53,635 nucleotides of DNA from Purshia tridentata (GCA_003254885.1 QANT01002205.1:1-53635), one strand, 5' to 3'; shown: positions 8,576 through 22,254, counted from the first letter of the stretch. A program made the numbers and translations. Notes: generated by a model from the sequence alone, not told the origin.

Positions 8576-10330
8576 TGTTAGTGCAAAAATCTGCTTCGAT
8601 CTTCACAGCAACTTAGATTTGTCGTATTGATGACGTGGATGATCAGGTTGACTTGAGGTATGAGCTGAATGTGCAGGTGGTTGAGTTTGAACCTTCTCCT
8701 GCAAAGTGAGCAATCACAAGAAGTAGCACCGGCGTGATACCAGCCACAAGTACTCCGATGATAAAGTCAAAATGAATGTGGAGGAGATGAATGTGTATGA
8801 GCAAGTATGGGTAAGTGAAGAACAAAGCAAGAACTTGGGAGAAAATGGAAGAAAAGAAGTAAATTCTTCTGGGCTTTTCTCTTCAGAGGTTGGGCAAGTA
8901 AGTTGATCTTTTGTGTGTCCCCTTACCTCATGAAAATGCTCTTATTTGTAGGCAAATGATTTTAGATTTTTTTTTTTTTTTTGGTTTTAGGCTTTAATCA
9001 TGACTGAAAGTAGGCATCATTGCCATAGTCATAGCTGACTAGATGGCTAGCCATGCTTCATTTAATAAAATTTGTAGGCAAATGATTTTAGATTTTTTTT
9101 TTTTTTTGGTTTTAGGCTTTAATCATGACTGAAAGTAGGCATCATAGCCATAGTCATATCTGACTAGATGGCTAGCCATGCTTCATTTAATAAAAAGGGC
9201 TTTTAAGTGGCTAGAAACCATTTGCAATTAATGGAGGTGATCACTTAATGCAAAATAAAGTACTGAGCATTTAATACAAAGCGTAAATCTACCTTCTGCT
9301 GTGTTAGGCGAAATAAATGCTGATGGCATTGTGTTTGAATCGGAACGATGGAGGTAGTGGAACTGGGTTTCGACTCGAACGATCCTCAATTCACCAGACA
9401 AGCCCACACTCAAGGTGATTGTCCCATCATTCAATTTGGAACAGTGGGTGCACTCTAATCCGATCCGAACGGGCTAGAGCGGACATGAGGATCCAATTAA
9501 GCCCTCGATAATGAATTTTGGGTTGGCTCGGACAGAGACGAGCCAACCACTGCAAAGTTCCCCTTAGTGGTTGGCTTATTGCTGAGTCACATCGCGGTTG
9601 CGTTCGGATCGAAAGTTTTGGTGAAATTCGATTCGAGCAGAATTAAAAATGCCTCTCTGACCAGTTTTTGAAAGTCAAACTTAGACTTTGGATCCACGTG
9701 GCGCAACGCCATTGGATGTTGTCTTATTGGAGATTTTATCCACAAACAAAAGTCCCCCAGCTTCCAAGCTGAGTGCGCTAGCATTTGGGTTGGAAGTTGA
9801 AGTTTGTTCGAAGAAAACAATTTGATCCAACCAGGTGGGTTGGTCGCACGCCTTCATCCAGAAAGGGTTAATGATGAGTCGAACTACTAGAGGTTTTCAG
9901 GACTGAGAACCAATCCAAAGTCATGGGGACATGACGAGACGTTTCTCACCTACCCAAACAGGTGGCTGGCTGTGGATGGATGAGATGCCTCAGAAAGACA
10001 TGAGCAGGTCATGTCATGATGGTGACGCCTCCATCCGCATGCAGCCTTATCTCCAATTCGAAATGTGCCATGTGTCCGATCTGAGATTTGAGGCACGGAA
10101 AAATGAATGGCTAAGATTGCCTTGGGTTTGAGGTATAAAATTAACCTCCCTTTTTCTCCTCTCTCCCCCCCACTTTTGCATTTTTTGGAAAAGAAAATCA
10201 TAGCTTTCCATTTTCTCCCGACATTCTCCAGCCTTCAAACTTTCAATCCAAGCTTTTAGTTTAACTCTAATTTGTTGCAATGAGTTGCGTAGGTGGATTG
10301 CGACAGTCAAATCAAAGATTTGAAGAGAAC
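8576..10330 (+). repeat. Gypsy-type LTR (copy i), 5' LTR of the element at 8.6-12.4 kb
   Basis: Starts TGTTAGTGCAAAAATCTG; related copies start TGTTGATGCAAAAATCTG at 39503 (plus), 26798 (minus) and 24413 (minus). Shared blocks run in order: ACGTGG, 'ctccgatg.aaagtc', 'gcttcatttaat', 'gattttatccacaaa'. A TATA-like GGTATAAAATTA at about 10131 precedes a CT-rich leader, as expected for a promoter in U3. The 3' boundary is not resolved and is set roughly. The sequence is decayed and carries an internal tandem duplication (8945-9193). Confidence 0.6.
8945..9193 (+). repeat. Tandem duplication of about 124 bp inside the LTR
   Basis: Two almost identical units, each beginning TTTGTAGGCAAATGATTTTA and ending GCTTCATTTAATAAAA; the second starts at about 9072. 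They differ mainly in poly-T length and two bases. The other LTR copies show a single unit, so this is a duplication private to this copy. Confidence 0.85.
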
Positions 10331-10479
10331 AACAATGAGTTTTCTCTTCTCAAATTTGTTTTTTGTGTTTTTTTGTTTTTTCTAGGTGTATTCTTGGCGA
10401 AAAACCCCTTTTGGTCTAAAAATGGTGAGGTTCTAAGTGTTTAGGTTGTTTTAGAAAATATCATTTGAATCAAGCACTC

Positions 10480-12420
10480 GACTCGGATCTGGGAATGCGT
10501 TCGAAGGCGATAGTGATGCCGAGCCGAGCCGAACTCCATATGTGGATTTAGACTAGGAGGAGTTCGATTAAGACTTGAAAAAACTCAGAGAAGTCAATAG
10601 TTATCTTAGCAAAGTGAGGGTGCTACTGGGTTCGGATTCTGAGCAAGAAGAGGATGCAGAGGAATCTGAACATGAGAGTAGATTCGGAGGGAGTGAGGCA
10701 GAGAGAACGGAAGAAGTCGAGGGGGAAAACGAGTAAGAAGAAGATTCTGAGCCAAACGACCTCTGAGGCTGACAGAGGGATCAACTGAAGAGGAAGATGT
10801 TTTGACTTTGGCTTGGAAGGTAGTTGGGTCGCCTATCGACCCTGATTATTACAAAGAACTGCCTTGGAAAGCCAACCAAATACCCAACGAGTTGGAGGAA
10901 TGGGAACTAGCCGATCTGAGGGCTAAGTACGAAATCCCAAAATCAATCCAAATGAGGCTTCTGAAGGAAGGGGAGAAGCCGAGCTGACCCCCAAAAGGAT
11001 GGGTGACAATGTACCCGAAAATGTTTGAAAACGGGATTCAGCTCCCATTGCATCCTTTTTTTCAGGGTTGTCTGAGTCTAATCGGCGTGGCTCCACACCA
11101 ACTTAATCTGAATACCTACAGGTTCCTTATTTCAACACATATCTTGTGGCTTATGGTATTCAGATCCGAGCCACACCAGAACTTCCTAATAAGCATTTAG
11201 GGGCTAAGATCAAAGCCTTCAGAACTCGGCTTTAGCACCTTCAAGCTTGGAGAGGACATTTCTTGGGTGGAAACCCATCATGCCAGAAGTCTTGGAAGCT
11301 GAAGTAATTTTTTGTTAAGGGAGTGTGGGAAGCTGAGCTAAGCACAGAGTTGGTTACTCGTGTTCTTAGGGCGTTTAGGGGACCAGGTAGAAGAAATGAG
11401 CAGGACGAGCCGAAGAGACGCAGATTGAGCGTTTTGTAGATTGTTTTGCAACTCCCTAGTCCAAGTGTAAGCTGAGGAAGACGTTCTAAGAATAGCTTGA
11501 CCAGATAAGGGCTCTTCCCACCAGGCAATTGTACACGACCTACCTCATTGATCGTGATTGGATCGAATTGAGCGGAATTTCCTTATACGTTTTGAGAAGG
11601 GATCGGAGATAAGAGAAGATGGACAAAGCAAACTTTGCCGAGAAGTTGAGGAAGAAAGCCGCTTGGGGCCTAGGGCAGACGTCCACCCCTCAGAAAGAGT
11701 CTAATTTGATTCTGTCCCCTCCCTAGATATCGTCGAGACAAACCTTTCCTCCTCCCCCCATCAGTTCGGATCGGCCTAAGGAGAAAATGAGGGTGCCAAA
11801 GGCAGGAGAGGGTTCATCTCCTCTGCCGAAGAGAACAAGGGTCCAGCAGAGGAAAAAAAGGACCCCCACCCCCAATTACCCCAGACTTGGACATGAAGGT
11901 CAACTCGACCTTTGAGCCCCTAGTGACGGGGATGAAAGGAGTCCTTAGCCCTGCAATGATCAAGGGGCTCTGGGATGATAAGAGGAGGCTTTCAGCTCAG
12001 TTGATGGTACTGACAACGTCCAAACGCATGATGTTAGTAAGTGTCAACCCCGTTGTAGCCTCGACTCAGATTGTGCTTGACTTTAAAACGGGCTAATTCT
12101 TTTTCTTTCCTTTTCAGCTTGCCCAAAGAAGTTTTGATGCGGCCCAGAGGGTGACAATGATGGAGGAGCCAACTGAAAGTGGTCCTAGAACGGTCCACCG
12201 GGTTGAAAGAGCAGCTGTCTTAGGCTGAAAGAAAGTGGAAGGAGGCTGAGATGGCTAAGGAGGAGCCACTACACTTGAGATTTAGCTTCAGTCGACTCGG
12301 ATAGATGTTGCTCGGCTGAAGAAAGATCTCCAGGTCTCTAACAAGGCTCACGAGGACATAGCCCAGTTCGTAAGAAAAAAGTCAGCAGAGTCCCAAGCTC
12401 TGAGCCGAAGTGGAGTTGAC
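10480..12420 (+). pseudogene. Decayed gag region of a Tat/Ogre-like gypsy retrotransposon
   Basis: Plus-strand fragments in several frames. An acidic low-complexity part (10600-10780) is followed by a frame at 10802-10987 ending YEIPKSIQMRLLKEGEKPS, a stop, then VTMYPKMFENGIQLPLHPFF and LIGVAPHQLNLNTYRFL (11003-11140). This pattern (IP..I..R....GE.P, then PLHPFF, then PxQLxxNxYR) is the plant 'putative gypsy-type transposon' gag domain (Pfam Transposase_28 type). Later frames at 11600-11880 are rich in K, P and S; 11887-12096 gives a further gag-like piece. Many stops and shifts make it non-functional. No protease, RT or integrase follows: after 12420 the sequence changes to non-coding DNA, so it is a truncated or large non-autonomous derivative. 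Confidence 0.65.
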
Positions 12421-12424
12421 CGAG

Positions 12425-15400
12425 CCAGTTGTTGATTTCTCTACCTCAAGTGCAAGGTTGTCAAGTTTTAGTATGAATTGGGAAGTAAGAATTGTCATAC
12501 CCAAGAGATTGGATTGAGACTTTAACCCCAAACTAGATTGATTTTAGGGTAAAAGACTAACAACAAGCTATTATGTACTATGCAAAGCCATAACTAAGCA
12601 TCATGTTGTGCACAAATGAGTAGTGTTTGGTTGTTGGTTGGTTAAGTGATAACAAGTAATACTAGAATTAAAGACAAACTAATTTAAAATGGAAAGCAAG
12701 CAAATTCAAGTACAAATTAAATTGATAATGATATGGGATTTGGGGTTTTGGAGTTCACACTAACCATTTCATGTAACAAAAATGCAATGAGTGATTATTT
12801 CAAATTAGATATATTAGATTCCCTCCTAACCCTTGGCTAAAGGTATTGCTGCTGTCTTTTTTGCAGCTTTTGTAGTTGCTGGAACGATGTGGTATGGTTC
12901 ACATCCACTTTTATGTTATCAACTGCCTCTACCAAGGTGATAGCTAACTACCTAAGATTCATGCCATAACAAATCCTAGATGCATAAAGTTCTAAGGATG
13001 AGAAATCTAACCAAGGTGCTTTTAAATTATCACACTTTTATGTAACATGCTTTAGAAACTAAATGTTACCAATTTCTAATTTCTACATGACAACATTCCT
13101 CATATGCATAAGTGGTAAGTTCATAATATAAGTCATGATCATTAAACTAGCATAAGAGCATATATATCTAAAAAGACATTTATATCACAAAAACATGAGT
13201 TCATTACATGGTTAAGCTAGGGCTACATCCCTAGCCCCAAATCAAGAAATTACTCACTATCCATATAAGTCACAAACAAAATCATAAATTGAAACATAAA
13301 TGGAAACAAGAGGGAAAAGAGAAAAATCTAGATGTTGAAGCCAAGCTCTCAAGCGTTGTCATTCCTCCAAGGATGCCCAAAATAGTTTCTTGTCTCAAGT
13401 GCCTCCAAGCTTCTCTTGCAAGAATGGTAATGAATATGGTGGGATGAGTTTTGTGATGATGTTTGGCTTTTTGGAGAGGAAGTATTGATGGAGGGAAGAA
13501 GGAGAGAGAGGGGAAAAGGCTATGGTTTTGGAAGATGGAAGATGAGATGTGTGTTTTTGAGATAAGATGATGGAACGGATGATGGAATGAGGGTTTCTTT
13601 TGTATGGTGCGAGGTAAATTCGAATTTGAGAGTATGAAATGGTTGTGATGTGTGGCTAGGATGAGAAGGAAAAAAAAGATGAAGAGATAAGATTAGGTGA
13701 GTTCAAATTTGAAGATTTCATCTTTTCTCTCATGGGATGATTCTTTAGGGTTGTGGAGATAGATGAATACCCAAATTACCTTAATTAGAGCCTTAAAAAT
13801 GTTGAATTCAGTCTTTGCTAGAAATAGGCAAGCAAAGAGGAGAGTAGAAACACATGTGAAGCATCTTCCCAAAATAGAAAATATGCTTTTTGAGCATTTG
13901 CACTTTTGCTATAAAAAATTATAAGCTATATTTAGAGCACAAGTTGGATGCCTTAGCCAACCCAGAAAAATATAAATTATATATCAATGGAAAGCCCTAG
14001 ATGTTTGCTTTCCAACTATATATATCATATGTATTAATCCAAAGTTAGATAAAATAGTTATGATCCAAACAATGTAGCTGACTCAGTTTTCCTCAAGAAC
14101 AGTTTTAGGCTGACTTTGAAATTCAAAATGAACACCTTAGAAGTCTTCAAATGTAGCGAAATTTAACTTGGAAAAACTTTAAGGTGTTAGCTTCCATTTC
14201 CAATTAGTTTCATGTCAAACTCTATTTAAGAGATTAAATGGTACAATTTCACATTTTACTACTTAAATGCCAAAAATACAAAACTATAAGAAATTAATAA
14301 CTTTTATCCAAATGCTTTTGTAAAAACTAAGTAAAAGGGATATGAAAAAATGTGAACTAATGAACATATCAAATACTCCCAAACTTAAGTTTTGCTGTCC
14401 TCGAGCAAACAAAACACAAAATAAAGAAAAACAAAAGACACAAAGTAAGGCTATGAATTTTATAAGCATAAAATATTTCCTAGATTTTTCTCTAATGCTA
14501 ATAACAAAGCATGAAACAAATGCTTGAGTGAGTGTGTGCATTATAATCCATATGTCAATTCAATGCATTCACAAGATATGCAATTCAAACTTGGATAACC
14601 AAACACTCATTGGAATGTTCTCTATTTTCACACAAGTGTTTAAGGGTTAGTGTATGCACTCAATACAATAATGTGCACAAGCCTCCATATGCTTGCTATT
14701 CAATTTGATCTCCACTAGTCATGTACAAAATATCTTAGATCAAGGACTTTTATTACGTTGTAATGGGGCTTAGGATGAGGGGTTAAAGAAATGAAAGGAA
14801 AGGTAATCACAAATTCCAAACAACATAACGAGCAATTTTCTTGTTGAGTTTTAAGAACTTTAAGGATTTTAAAATGCTTACCAAAACTCAAACCTCAAAC
14901 CATTCCCCCAAACTTAAACTAAAAACACTTTTTATTTCATGAATGAAGCTTTCTATTTTGAACTTTTTATCTCTTTATTTTCTTTTCTTTTTGTTTTGTT
15001 TTGTTTTTTTATTTCTTTTATCTTTGCATACAAAAAACACCCCCACATTTGTCTTTCCCAAAACCCTCAAATTTATTTCTTTGCAAGCACCGTAACATAG
15101 CTTAATCACATTGCTTCCTAGTTAGCTTGAAAAGGGTAAAACTAGTATTTAAGCAAAACGATAAGACATTTGTGGTGGCAAGAAATAAAAGGCTTACATA
15201 AAGGTACAAAATGGCAATCTAATGGATATAAGGGATAATGCTCATTGGGCCATAGTGGATTTCTAATGCCGATCATTCTCAAGATGCATTCATACTTGAC
15301 AAAAAGCTTTAAGAGATATTAAGCAAGTTCTACAGATGCAATATACACAAAATTGATCAGACATAAAGAACAAAGTGCTAGGAACAATATATGCACTTAC

Positions 15401-16300
15401 ATTAGGCTCAAAACTCACATATATGGCATATTTGATTCACACAAGTCGCTTCTCTCATTTCAATGCATCAAATTGACAAGGCTTGTATAAATGGATTCAA
15501 GCAAGGTCCCATAACTCATTATTAACAAGAGAGAAATTTATAAGACCTAAACTTGCTTATTCTCTTCTTAGTCCTTAACAAACAACCAAAAATGGAAAAA
15601 CTTCAATAAAAGTTACCTTCCTCCCTTCCCCCCCAAACACACACTTGAATCTAACATGCAAGAATTAGTTGGACTAAACCAAGTTCTACTAGGAATCATG
15701 TTGACTCAGTAGCTTATAGAACAAGCAAGGATTCCTTATGGAAACATGATACAATCCTTTTAGCAGTAGGATTAATCAGAGGGTGTCTAACACCTGGTTT
15801 CTGCAAGATATGAATTTAAGTCAAGTCTTTATTAGAGTTAGATTAGAATTTGATTGCTGATACCTTAATGAGGGGCATCAGAAACCTACTAACTATAAAT
15901 ACAAAGGCATAGGTCCCTGGCTAATCGATCAACCTAAGCAATTCAGTTCTCTGCCTCATTGAAGAGCTGCTATACAAAATCGTGCTGGCCAGAAGACCTA
16001 TCAAACCTCATAGGCACTACAAATTGCTGATATAGCATCCAATGGTTAGTCTTGTTGTGCTGTTGGCATAATTAGTTCTTGTCTGCTGCAGGTGCTAGTT
16101 TATTAAGTTTGGTCTTGGTGTGCTTTTAAGATTAAACTTACATAACATTGTCCTCAATGTTAAAAAGTAGCTTTAAAAACTCTTAATGAAACATACAAGC
16201 ATAAGCGAAAATATAAACAACTTATTCACACTACAAAAGCATAACAAAACACCAAAACACAAACAACAAAAATAACAAAACATATATAAAGAAACTAAAA
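12425..16300. mobile_element. Non-coding LTR-retrotransposon-type DNA
   Basis: About 3.9 kb with no protein similarity. It begins TTGTTGATTTCTCTACCTCA directly after the gag remnant and contains phrases often seen in long plant gypsy LTRs and leaders, such as 'ctcccaaacttaagttttgctgtcctcgagcaa' (14376-14408) and 'ccccaaacttaaact' (14906-14920). I cannot define termini or target duplications. Assignment rests on recall of such sequences, not on alignment. Confidence 0.35.
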
Positions 16301-18494
16301 CAAGATAAGAATAAAGAAAGACTCCCCCTTATTGACCTTCTGAAATGCTCTTTATGGTGCATATGAAGCACCCTTAAAATAAAGGACTTCCTCTTCTTCA
16401 TTGAAGCTAGCTAGAAGTATGATTTCAAGCTATGAGTAATGCTTCAATACATAATTTAAAACTTGCTTGAAGTATGGCTTCAATCCCTCTTGGAGAAACA
16501 ACATGCCCCAACACAATGCTCTCTTGAACTATGAAATAACATTTCTCCCAATTAAGTACAAGGTTTGAAATCAAAGCAAAACCCAAAAGATCAAAAGAGG
16601 TCTGCTGCAGACTGTAATAAGGAAAATCAATTGTTTTAGTTTGAAAACATAGGGTTTAACAACCCAAATCGAGATTCACTTGAAAATAGGCTCCCTTCAG
16701 CCTTTGGGTGTCTCTAGGGGTGAAATATGACTTGATCAACCTAAGTATACAAGCCAAAAAGCTTTAAAATTGAAATTTCCAATTTTATACTAAGACAACA
16801 AAATCAAAAGTTCAAAAGAGCAGTGCTGCTCTGGAATTTTTATAAAATTGCAAAAAAATCGTTTGAAAACCAAATGTCACAGAAAGCTAGTTAACATGCT
16901 AACACATATTTATAAAACTTTTCAAAGCAATTGGAATTGTGCAAGTTAGGTTTTCTAAGTGACAAAACACACACCAGAAAACTGATTTTGACTAGTTTAC
17001 TATGCATATGGTCAAAAATGTTATTTTCGTGTATACTGAATCAAATCGAGTAAAACCAATTGGAAAAGGTCCGAAATCATGTTTTTAACTTACTGTAAGT
17101 ATTTCAGATCAAAACTCGAAGCATAACAATATTCGTGCATGTAAACCTCAAACATTTCATTGAATATTCTGCAGAAAACTGGCAGCAGCCTATGACATCT
17201 GAAAAAATACCATAAATCCATAACAAGCTGTAATCAAGTGATTTTTGGCTTAAAAGAAAGCTTGATATGTCTAGTTTCTAAATCTTGGAATATCAAAACC
17301 AAAATCCTTGTCAATCAGTACAAAATTTAAACACAAAATAGGAAGGTCAAGATGTGATATTTGCCAGACAGAATTCTGAAAGGAAAACACATGAATTTCT
17401 TTTGGATTCTCGAAAAGTCACTAACCCTAGTCACTACATCAATAACCAAACTCAGGAACTAGAATCTCCTTTTAGAAGGCAGTGAGGCTGCATTCTCTTC
17501 TTTCTCCTTTCTCCTTCGAACTCTCTTCCTTCTTTCTCTCTGTCTCTCTCTTTCTCTCCCTGATTAATCTTTGAGTTTAATGTGGAGAATTGTGTCTGAA
17601 CTAAGGTTGGATTTTAAGAAGGGACTTATGGCTGTTGGAGGGAAAACTGAAGAGTCACCTCCTCAACCTTCAATTTTGGCGGGGGAAGGATTCAAGGCTG
17701 ATTGTCAGGGTATTTGATTTTCCCAAGAGGGCTCTAAGTGTCTAGCCAATCTTATAAGGTCTAGTTAAATGAATAGTTAGCCTACTGAACTACTAGGTTA
17801 AACAACCGACTGACCAATGCAAGGCCTTTCCTTGTTCTAAATTCTAATCCATTTAATCTAACTCATCATTTCATTTCATTTCTTTTTATTTCCTCCAATC
17901 CGAAACCACACTCAACCTCTTAGCCTATGTCATGATCATCTTCTATGAAATCACCCTCTTTCTTATCTCTTACTCAAGTAACCTAGGGTTCTAGCCCTAG
18001 TGGTCAAGGCCCGTGAACATTAGGGTTCAATGTTAAACTTTCAATCTTTTGGTATTCTTACTTGTTAAATCTATCACTAGTCATGCTATGTTATAATTAT
18101 ACTGTTACACAAGCATGTTCATATGTGATCCGAAACGATTCATAGAGTGTACAAACAACATATTTAGTCAAGCAATTATATAAAAAAGTGTTTGCATAGC
18201 AATTTAGGCAAGTATATACTCATGCAAGTGTAGGCACATACTTTATGATCCGATCATACAATTCTCATGCATAATTAACTTTGTTTAATCAAGTGGATGT
18301 AAGCCAATTATAATAGGTGTGCTTGCATTTTTAGAAATACATGGACTAAAGTAAATAAAAGCAATTTCCATTATAACCTTAAATGTGGAATAAATTCACA
18401 TTTCAAGTTTTAAAACCTAAAAGATTAGTGCCAACTAATTTAATTAATATATTAACACCCTCAACCCAAAATCATGAAAATTTGGGGTGTTACA
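16301..18494 (-). repeat. Probable long LTR, minus orientation, terminus at 18494
   Basis: The right end reads GGGGTGTTACA, so on the minus strand the sequence starts TGTAACACCCC, a common LTR 5' end, and matches the terminus of the 32258-35191 element. On the minus strand a GA-rich leader-like stretch lies near 17590-17460, in the same relative place as in that element. No ORF. The left limit is unknown; 16300 marks only where the character of the sequence changes. Confidence 0.35.
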
Positions 18495-19067
18495 CTTGCT
18501 TAATTTTGTTAGAGATACTTAATGATTAATTAACTTAAGAACAAGTTAGTTCTCTTAATTTTTTTGTTTTTGAAAGTAATTCTAATTATGTAAAGATGAT
18601 TTTTATTGTTATGAATGTCATAAGGAAAAGAATTTGCATTCAAAACAATGAAGTTATCATACAACTTTATTAAAATTTGAAAACTCATAAAAGGAAAAAT
18701 ATTATAGTTATAACACACACAAAATTATTAATCAACACTAAATAAAAAAAGTTTATATAGTGCCCCTCTAAGATGAAGATATATCCTAGCTCTGCCATTG
18801 GCCGTTAGTGGCCAAAAAATTAGCAAAAGGCAAGGGCATTCAGATTCCTACCTTCAACCGTCTAAATTTAGACCAAGATTATTATTATTTTTTGGTACAT
18901 GCTGAGATTAATTTTTCATCTAATTCATACACTAAAACACCATAGACATATTACATTATAAAGCCAGGAAAAATTTGGTGTTAGAGACTTCACAAAAAAT
19001 AGTATTGTCTAAAATACTCTTTATTTAACAAAACTGTAATTTTAAAGAACCTAATAAGTGATGGGTA
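18495..19067. other. AT-rich intergenic DNA
   Basis: No gene, repeat pair or clear element boundary seen; short open frames are AT-driven. Confidence 0.4.
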
Positions 19068-20065
19068 TAGTTATAAGAGTCTCTAATTTAAAAATCCCTA
19101 ACCACTAAAAACTTTTCCTAAAACCCCACCATCTAGAAACTATCCCAAAATTTCCTAAAACTTATAATACTTTTTTTACCCTTCTGACGTGCTCTAAAGC
19201 GGGCTGAAGCATTCTGACATGCGCGCAAATGCGGATTGACGCGTTCTCAGTGTAACTGTATTTCTAAAACTGAATTTAGAAAACAATTACACTAAAACTG
19301 AATTTCTGAAATAAAATTACACTAAAAAATAGCTACACCATTACTTTTCAACAGGAAAAAAACTATAATTATATCATTGCTTGACAAAACAAAACAAAAA
19401 ATCATTTAGTTCACTAAAAACAGTTTTACTAAAAATTGAATTCACTTTCATAGTTTCTATTAATTAAAAAATGGTGTTCAAATAAACTGAACTTTTGAAA
19501 TTTAGTTCCAATGTAACTGAACTTTTGAAATTCAATTTCAGTGTAACTATATTTCTGAAATTAAGCTTCAGTTTTAGTATAACTGTATTTGAGCGTGCGT
19601 CAGAATGGGTCAAAGCGTGTGTCAGAAAGGGTAAAAAAATATATTATAATTTTTAGGAGGTTTTGGGAGAGTTTCTAATTGAGTGGAGGTTTAGACAAAT
19701 TTTTTAGGTGGCTAGAGAGTTCAAAATTTCAAACTAAAATAAAACAACATAAATAAAAAATATTAAAATTAAAAACAAATAAAAATTGTATAGTTGAAAT
19801 TCTAAAATAGAAAAAGTCAATTTTAGATGATTGTAGGTTGATTAGGGGGTTTTGGAAAATGTTAAATGTATAATTGAGGGTTTTGCGAAAGTTTGATTTT
19901 GGGTGGGGGTTATGAGGGAATCAATCCCTAACTAGGGGGTTTATATTGGGTTTAGGATTTAAGATTTAGGATTTATAGGATATGAAATAGCTCATGGAGG
20001 CTGCATGTTAGGTTTTAATTAGGAGATTTTGGGCTCTCATAATTAAAACTTAAAATAAAGCCGAC
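19068..20065. mobile_element. Dispersed element F, copy 2
   Basis: The same sequence as copy 1 at 4573-5940 but in opposite orientation. It has an internal inverted repeat: 19072-19210 ('ctctaatttaaaa...cttataata...acccttctgac') pairs with 19600-19735. The last part (about 19930-20065), read on the minus strand, resembles the start of repeat R ('ttatgagagcccaaaatct', 'aacctaacat'). Non-coding. Confidence 0.55.
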
Positions 20066-20567
20066 AAATCAGGTAAACGAGAATTTAGGTTATGAGAGAA
20101 TCAATCTCTAATTAAGACAAATATTTACATTAGTTATAAAACATATTGATTAAAACACATTCTACTATCTTAAAATATGGAGAGAGGGGTGTGACTAAAA
20201 AAATAAGAACAAAAAAAAAACAAAGTAAAAATACAAATTAACACATGCGAAAAAGGCTAGCATATATAGACACTAGCCAAACCATCTTCACAATAACTTT
20301 ATTGGCTAGGTGGTTGGGGCAATACTCTAAACTTTGTATCGGTTGCATAACACATTGTGCTTACAAATCTTTGTTTATGTTCTTAATTTATAGGAAACGA
20401 GCATTAGATGGAGCTTATCAGCTTAACTAATTAATTAGATAACATTTTGTGGGTGATGATCAGATATGAGCACTCAAACGGTTAATTAATTCTTCAATTT
20501 TGACATATATACATTATACAGCAGGCACATCCACTGTTGGTTTAATTCGGTGGAGCACTATCACTAT
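20066..20567. other. Intergenic DNA without a recognised gene
   Basis: AT-rich. A short frame at 20245-20430 has no recognisable features. Confidence 0.4.
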
Positions 20568-20576
20568 CACAAATTA

Positions 20577-21092
20577 GGCCAAATTACAATTTTAGTCCTC
20601 TACTCTAACAAAAAAATTCTTTTGGTCCCCTTTTTTTAATTTTGGAAATTTCAATCCCATACTTTTATCATGTTTCCAATTAGGTCTAAAGTATTAACTC
20701 ATTTTGTCGATAGAAAAATATGACGTGACATCACATATGAATGAATATATTAGATATTTCATGATTAATATGGTCTAAAAAATAATTTTAAATTTAAATA
20801 AAATATAATTAAGAAAGAAAGAAAAGACAAAAAGTCAAATAATTAAAAAAAAAGGCATATGTCCAAATATGATTAGACAACGTCACCCGGTTGAGTTACA
20901 CTTATACATTATGTAAAATGTTCAGAATATCTTTTTTTTTCGTCATATTTCATCAAAAATTTAAATCTAATTAATTATTTGGACCCAATTGCAAACATAA
21001 TAAAAATATGGGATTAAAATTTTTAAAATTGAAAGAACGGGACCAAAGTGCAATTTTTGCTAAAGTACATGGACCAAAAGTATATTTTGGCC
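20577..21092. mobile_element. Mutator-like MITE with about 100-bp TIRs
   Basis: A 516-bp non-coding element. The left end begins GGCCAAATTACAATTTTAGT and the right end (other strand) GGCCAAAATATACTTTTGGT; similarity runs about 100 bp through TTTGGTCCC and AATCCCATA blocks. Flanks are CACAAATTA (20568-20576) and TACAAATTA (21093-21101), matching at 8 of 9 positions. TIR length, G start and a 9-bp site fit a Mutator-like MITE; a hAT-like element with an 8-bp duplication is the alternative. Confidence 0.8.
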
Positions 21093-21349
21093 TACAAATT
21101 AGTACCAAAACCTCCTACTATTCTATACCACGGTTACCACCACACTTACACTTAAATTAATCTCCTAATGGAAAGTCCACCATGAAAAACCCACTAATGC
21201 CTGTTTAATGATAAAACAGGTCACTAACCTCCTACCAAGAATAATCAAGTTGCTGTTCTACTCCCTAGGTTATATTACTCAAATGATATTATTTATGCAT
21301 TCAACAAGTGCAAAAATCCAGCTCATTAGTGTAGTAGTATGGCCAAACA

Positions 21350-21432
21350 ACTCACCAGTTATTAGTTTAGTGATATTTATTCTTTTAATGTTTGGAAGAT
21401 GTTCTGAGTTCAAATCCTGTCTTTCAAATCCA
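21350..21432 (+). repeat. Possible tRNA-derived SINE remnant
   Basis: TTAGTTTAGTGATA (about 21361) resembles a pol III A box, and GAGTTCAAATCCTG (21407-21420) resembles a B box, at tRNA-like spacing of about 40 nt. This layout is common in plant SINE heads. It does not fold into a tRNA by eye, and no poly-A tail or target duplication was found. Confidence 0.35.
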
Positions 21433-22254
21433 AAAGATTAAAAAGCACAATAAATAGTCTAGGTGTCATGGCCGCACTTGAACTTGTGCTTCTGTGACAT
21501 GGATTGGGAAAATGTTTTAAATATGACTTAAACTTTGACCTTTTTATTAATTCAGGATGCAAATTATGGTTTGTATCAATATCCCTTAAATTTGATTTTG
21601 AAGCCAATTTGCCCATTCTATTACTCTAGACATGGGTAAATTTGATTCAACTTATTGCTTATTATACACTTGACCTTTGCCTGGAATGGGTTGGAGGTCA
21701 AAATGTGTTAGTTTCACCTTACTCTATGGAACTCTTTAGAACAATAAATTACTCTATCTGCTTGTGAAGCCTTAATAAGTAGGTATTTTTATGAGCCTTT
21801 TACCATAATATTAAATCTAGAGTTATAGCAACATAGCCCTTCTTTTCTTTTTTTTTAATTTTGTTTTCTTTTTTTTTCAATTTTTATAGTGGACAATAAT
21901 GATAGTATTGGCTATGAATGTTTCCTCTTGACTGTGAGAAAATAAGAAATATACAACACTCAGTGTCAGTGATAAATTATCATAGGATTTCTCTGATTCC
22001 ACCATATATAAATGTTTAAACACAACGTTCCATCTACATTATGATAGCACTGACATTCAATGTGACAAAGACCTCTAGTTTCTAGAAAAGTTATATATTG
22101 CCGTACCTGAATAAAGAGCTTAAAGGACTTATCACTGCTATGTGAACCTTGTGCTAAGTAAAATTGGATATGCAAAAGGCCTATTTGAATCTGTACCAAT
22201 CCCCATCCGTTACAATCAAGCTTTAACATATACATGAAAATTTGGAATATGTTT
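21433..22254. other. Intergenic DNA without a recognised gene
   Basis: Anonymous sequence with a T-rich tract near 21840-21890. No supported feature. Confidence 0.4.

Noticed and set aside
21350..21432. A functional tRNA gene
   Set aside because: Box A/B-like words are present but no cloverleaf can be drawn; kept only as a possible SINE remnant.
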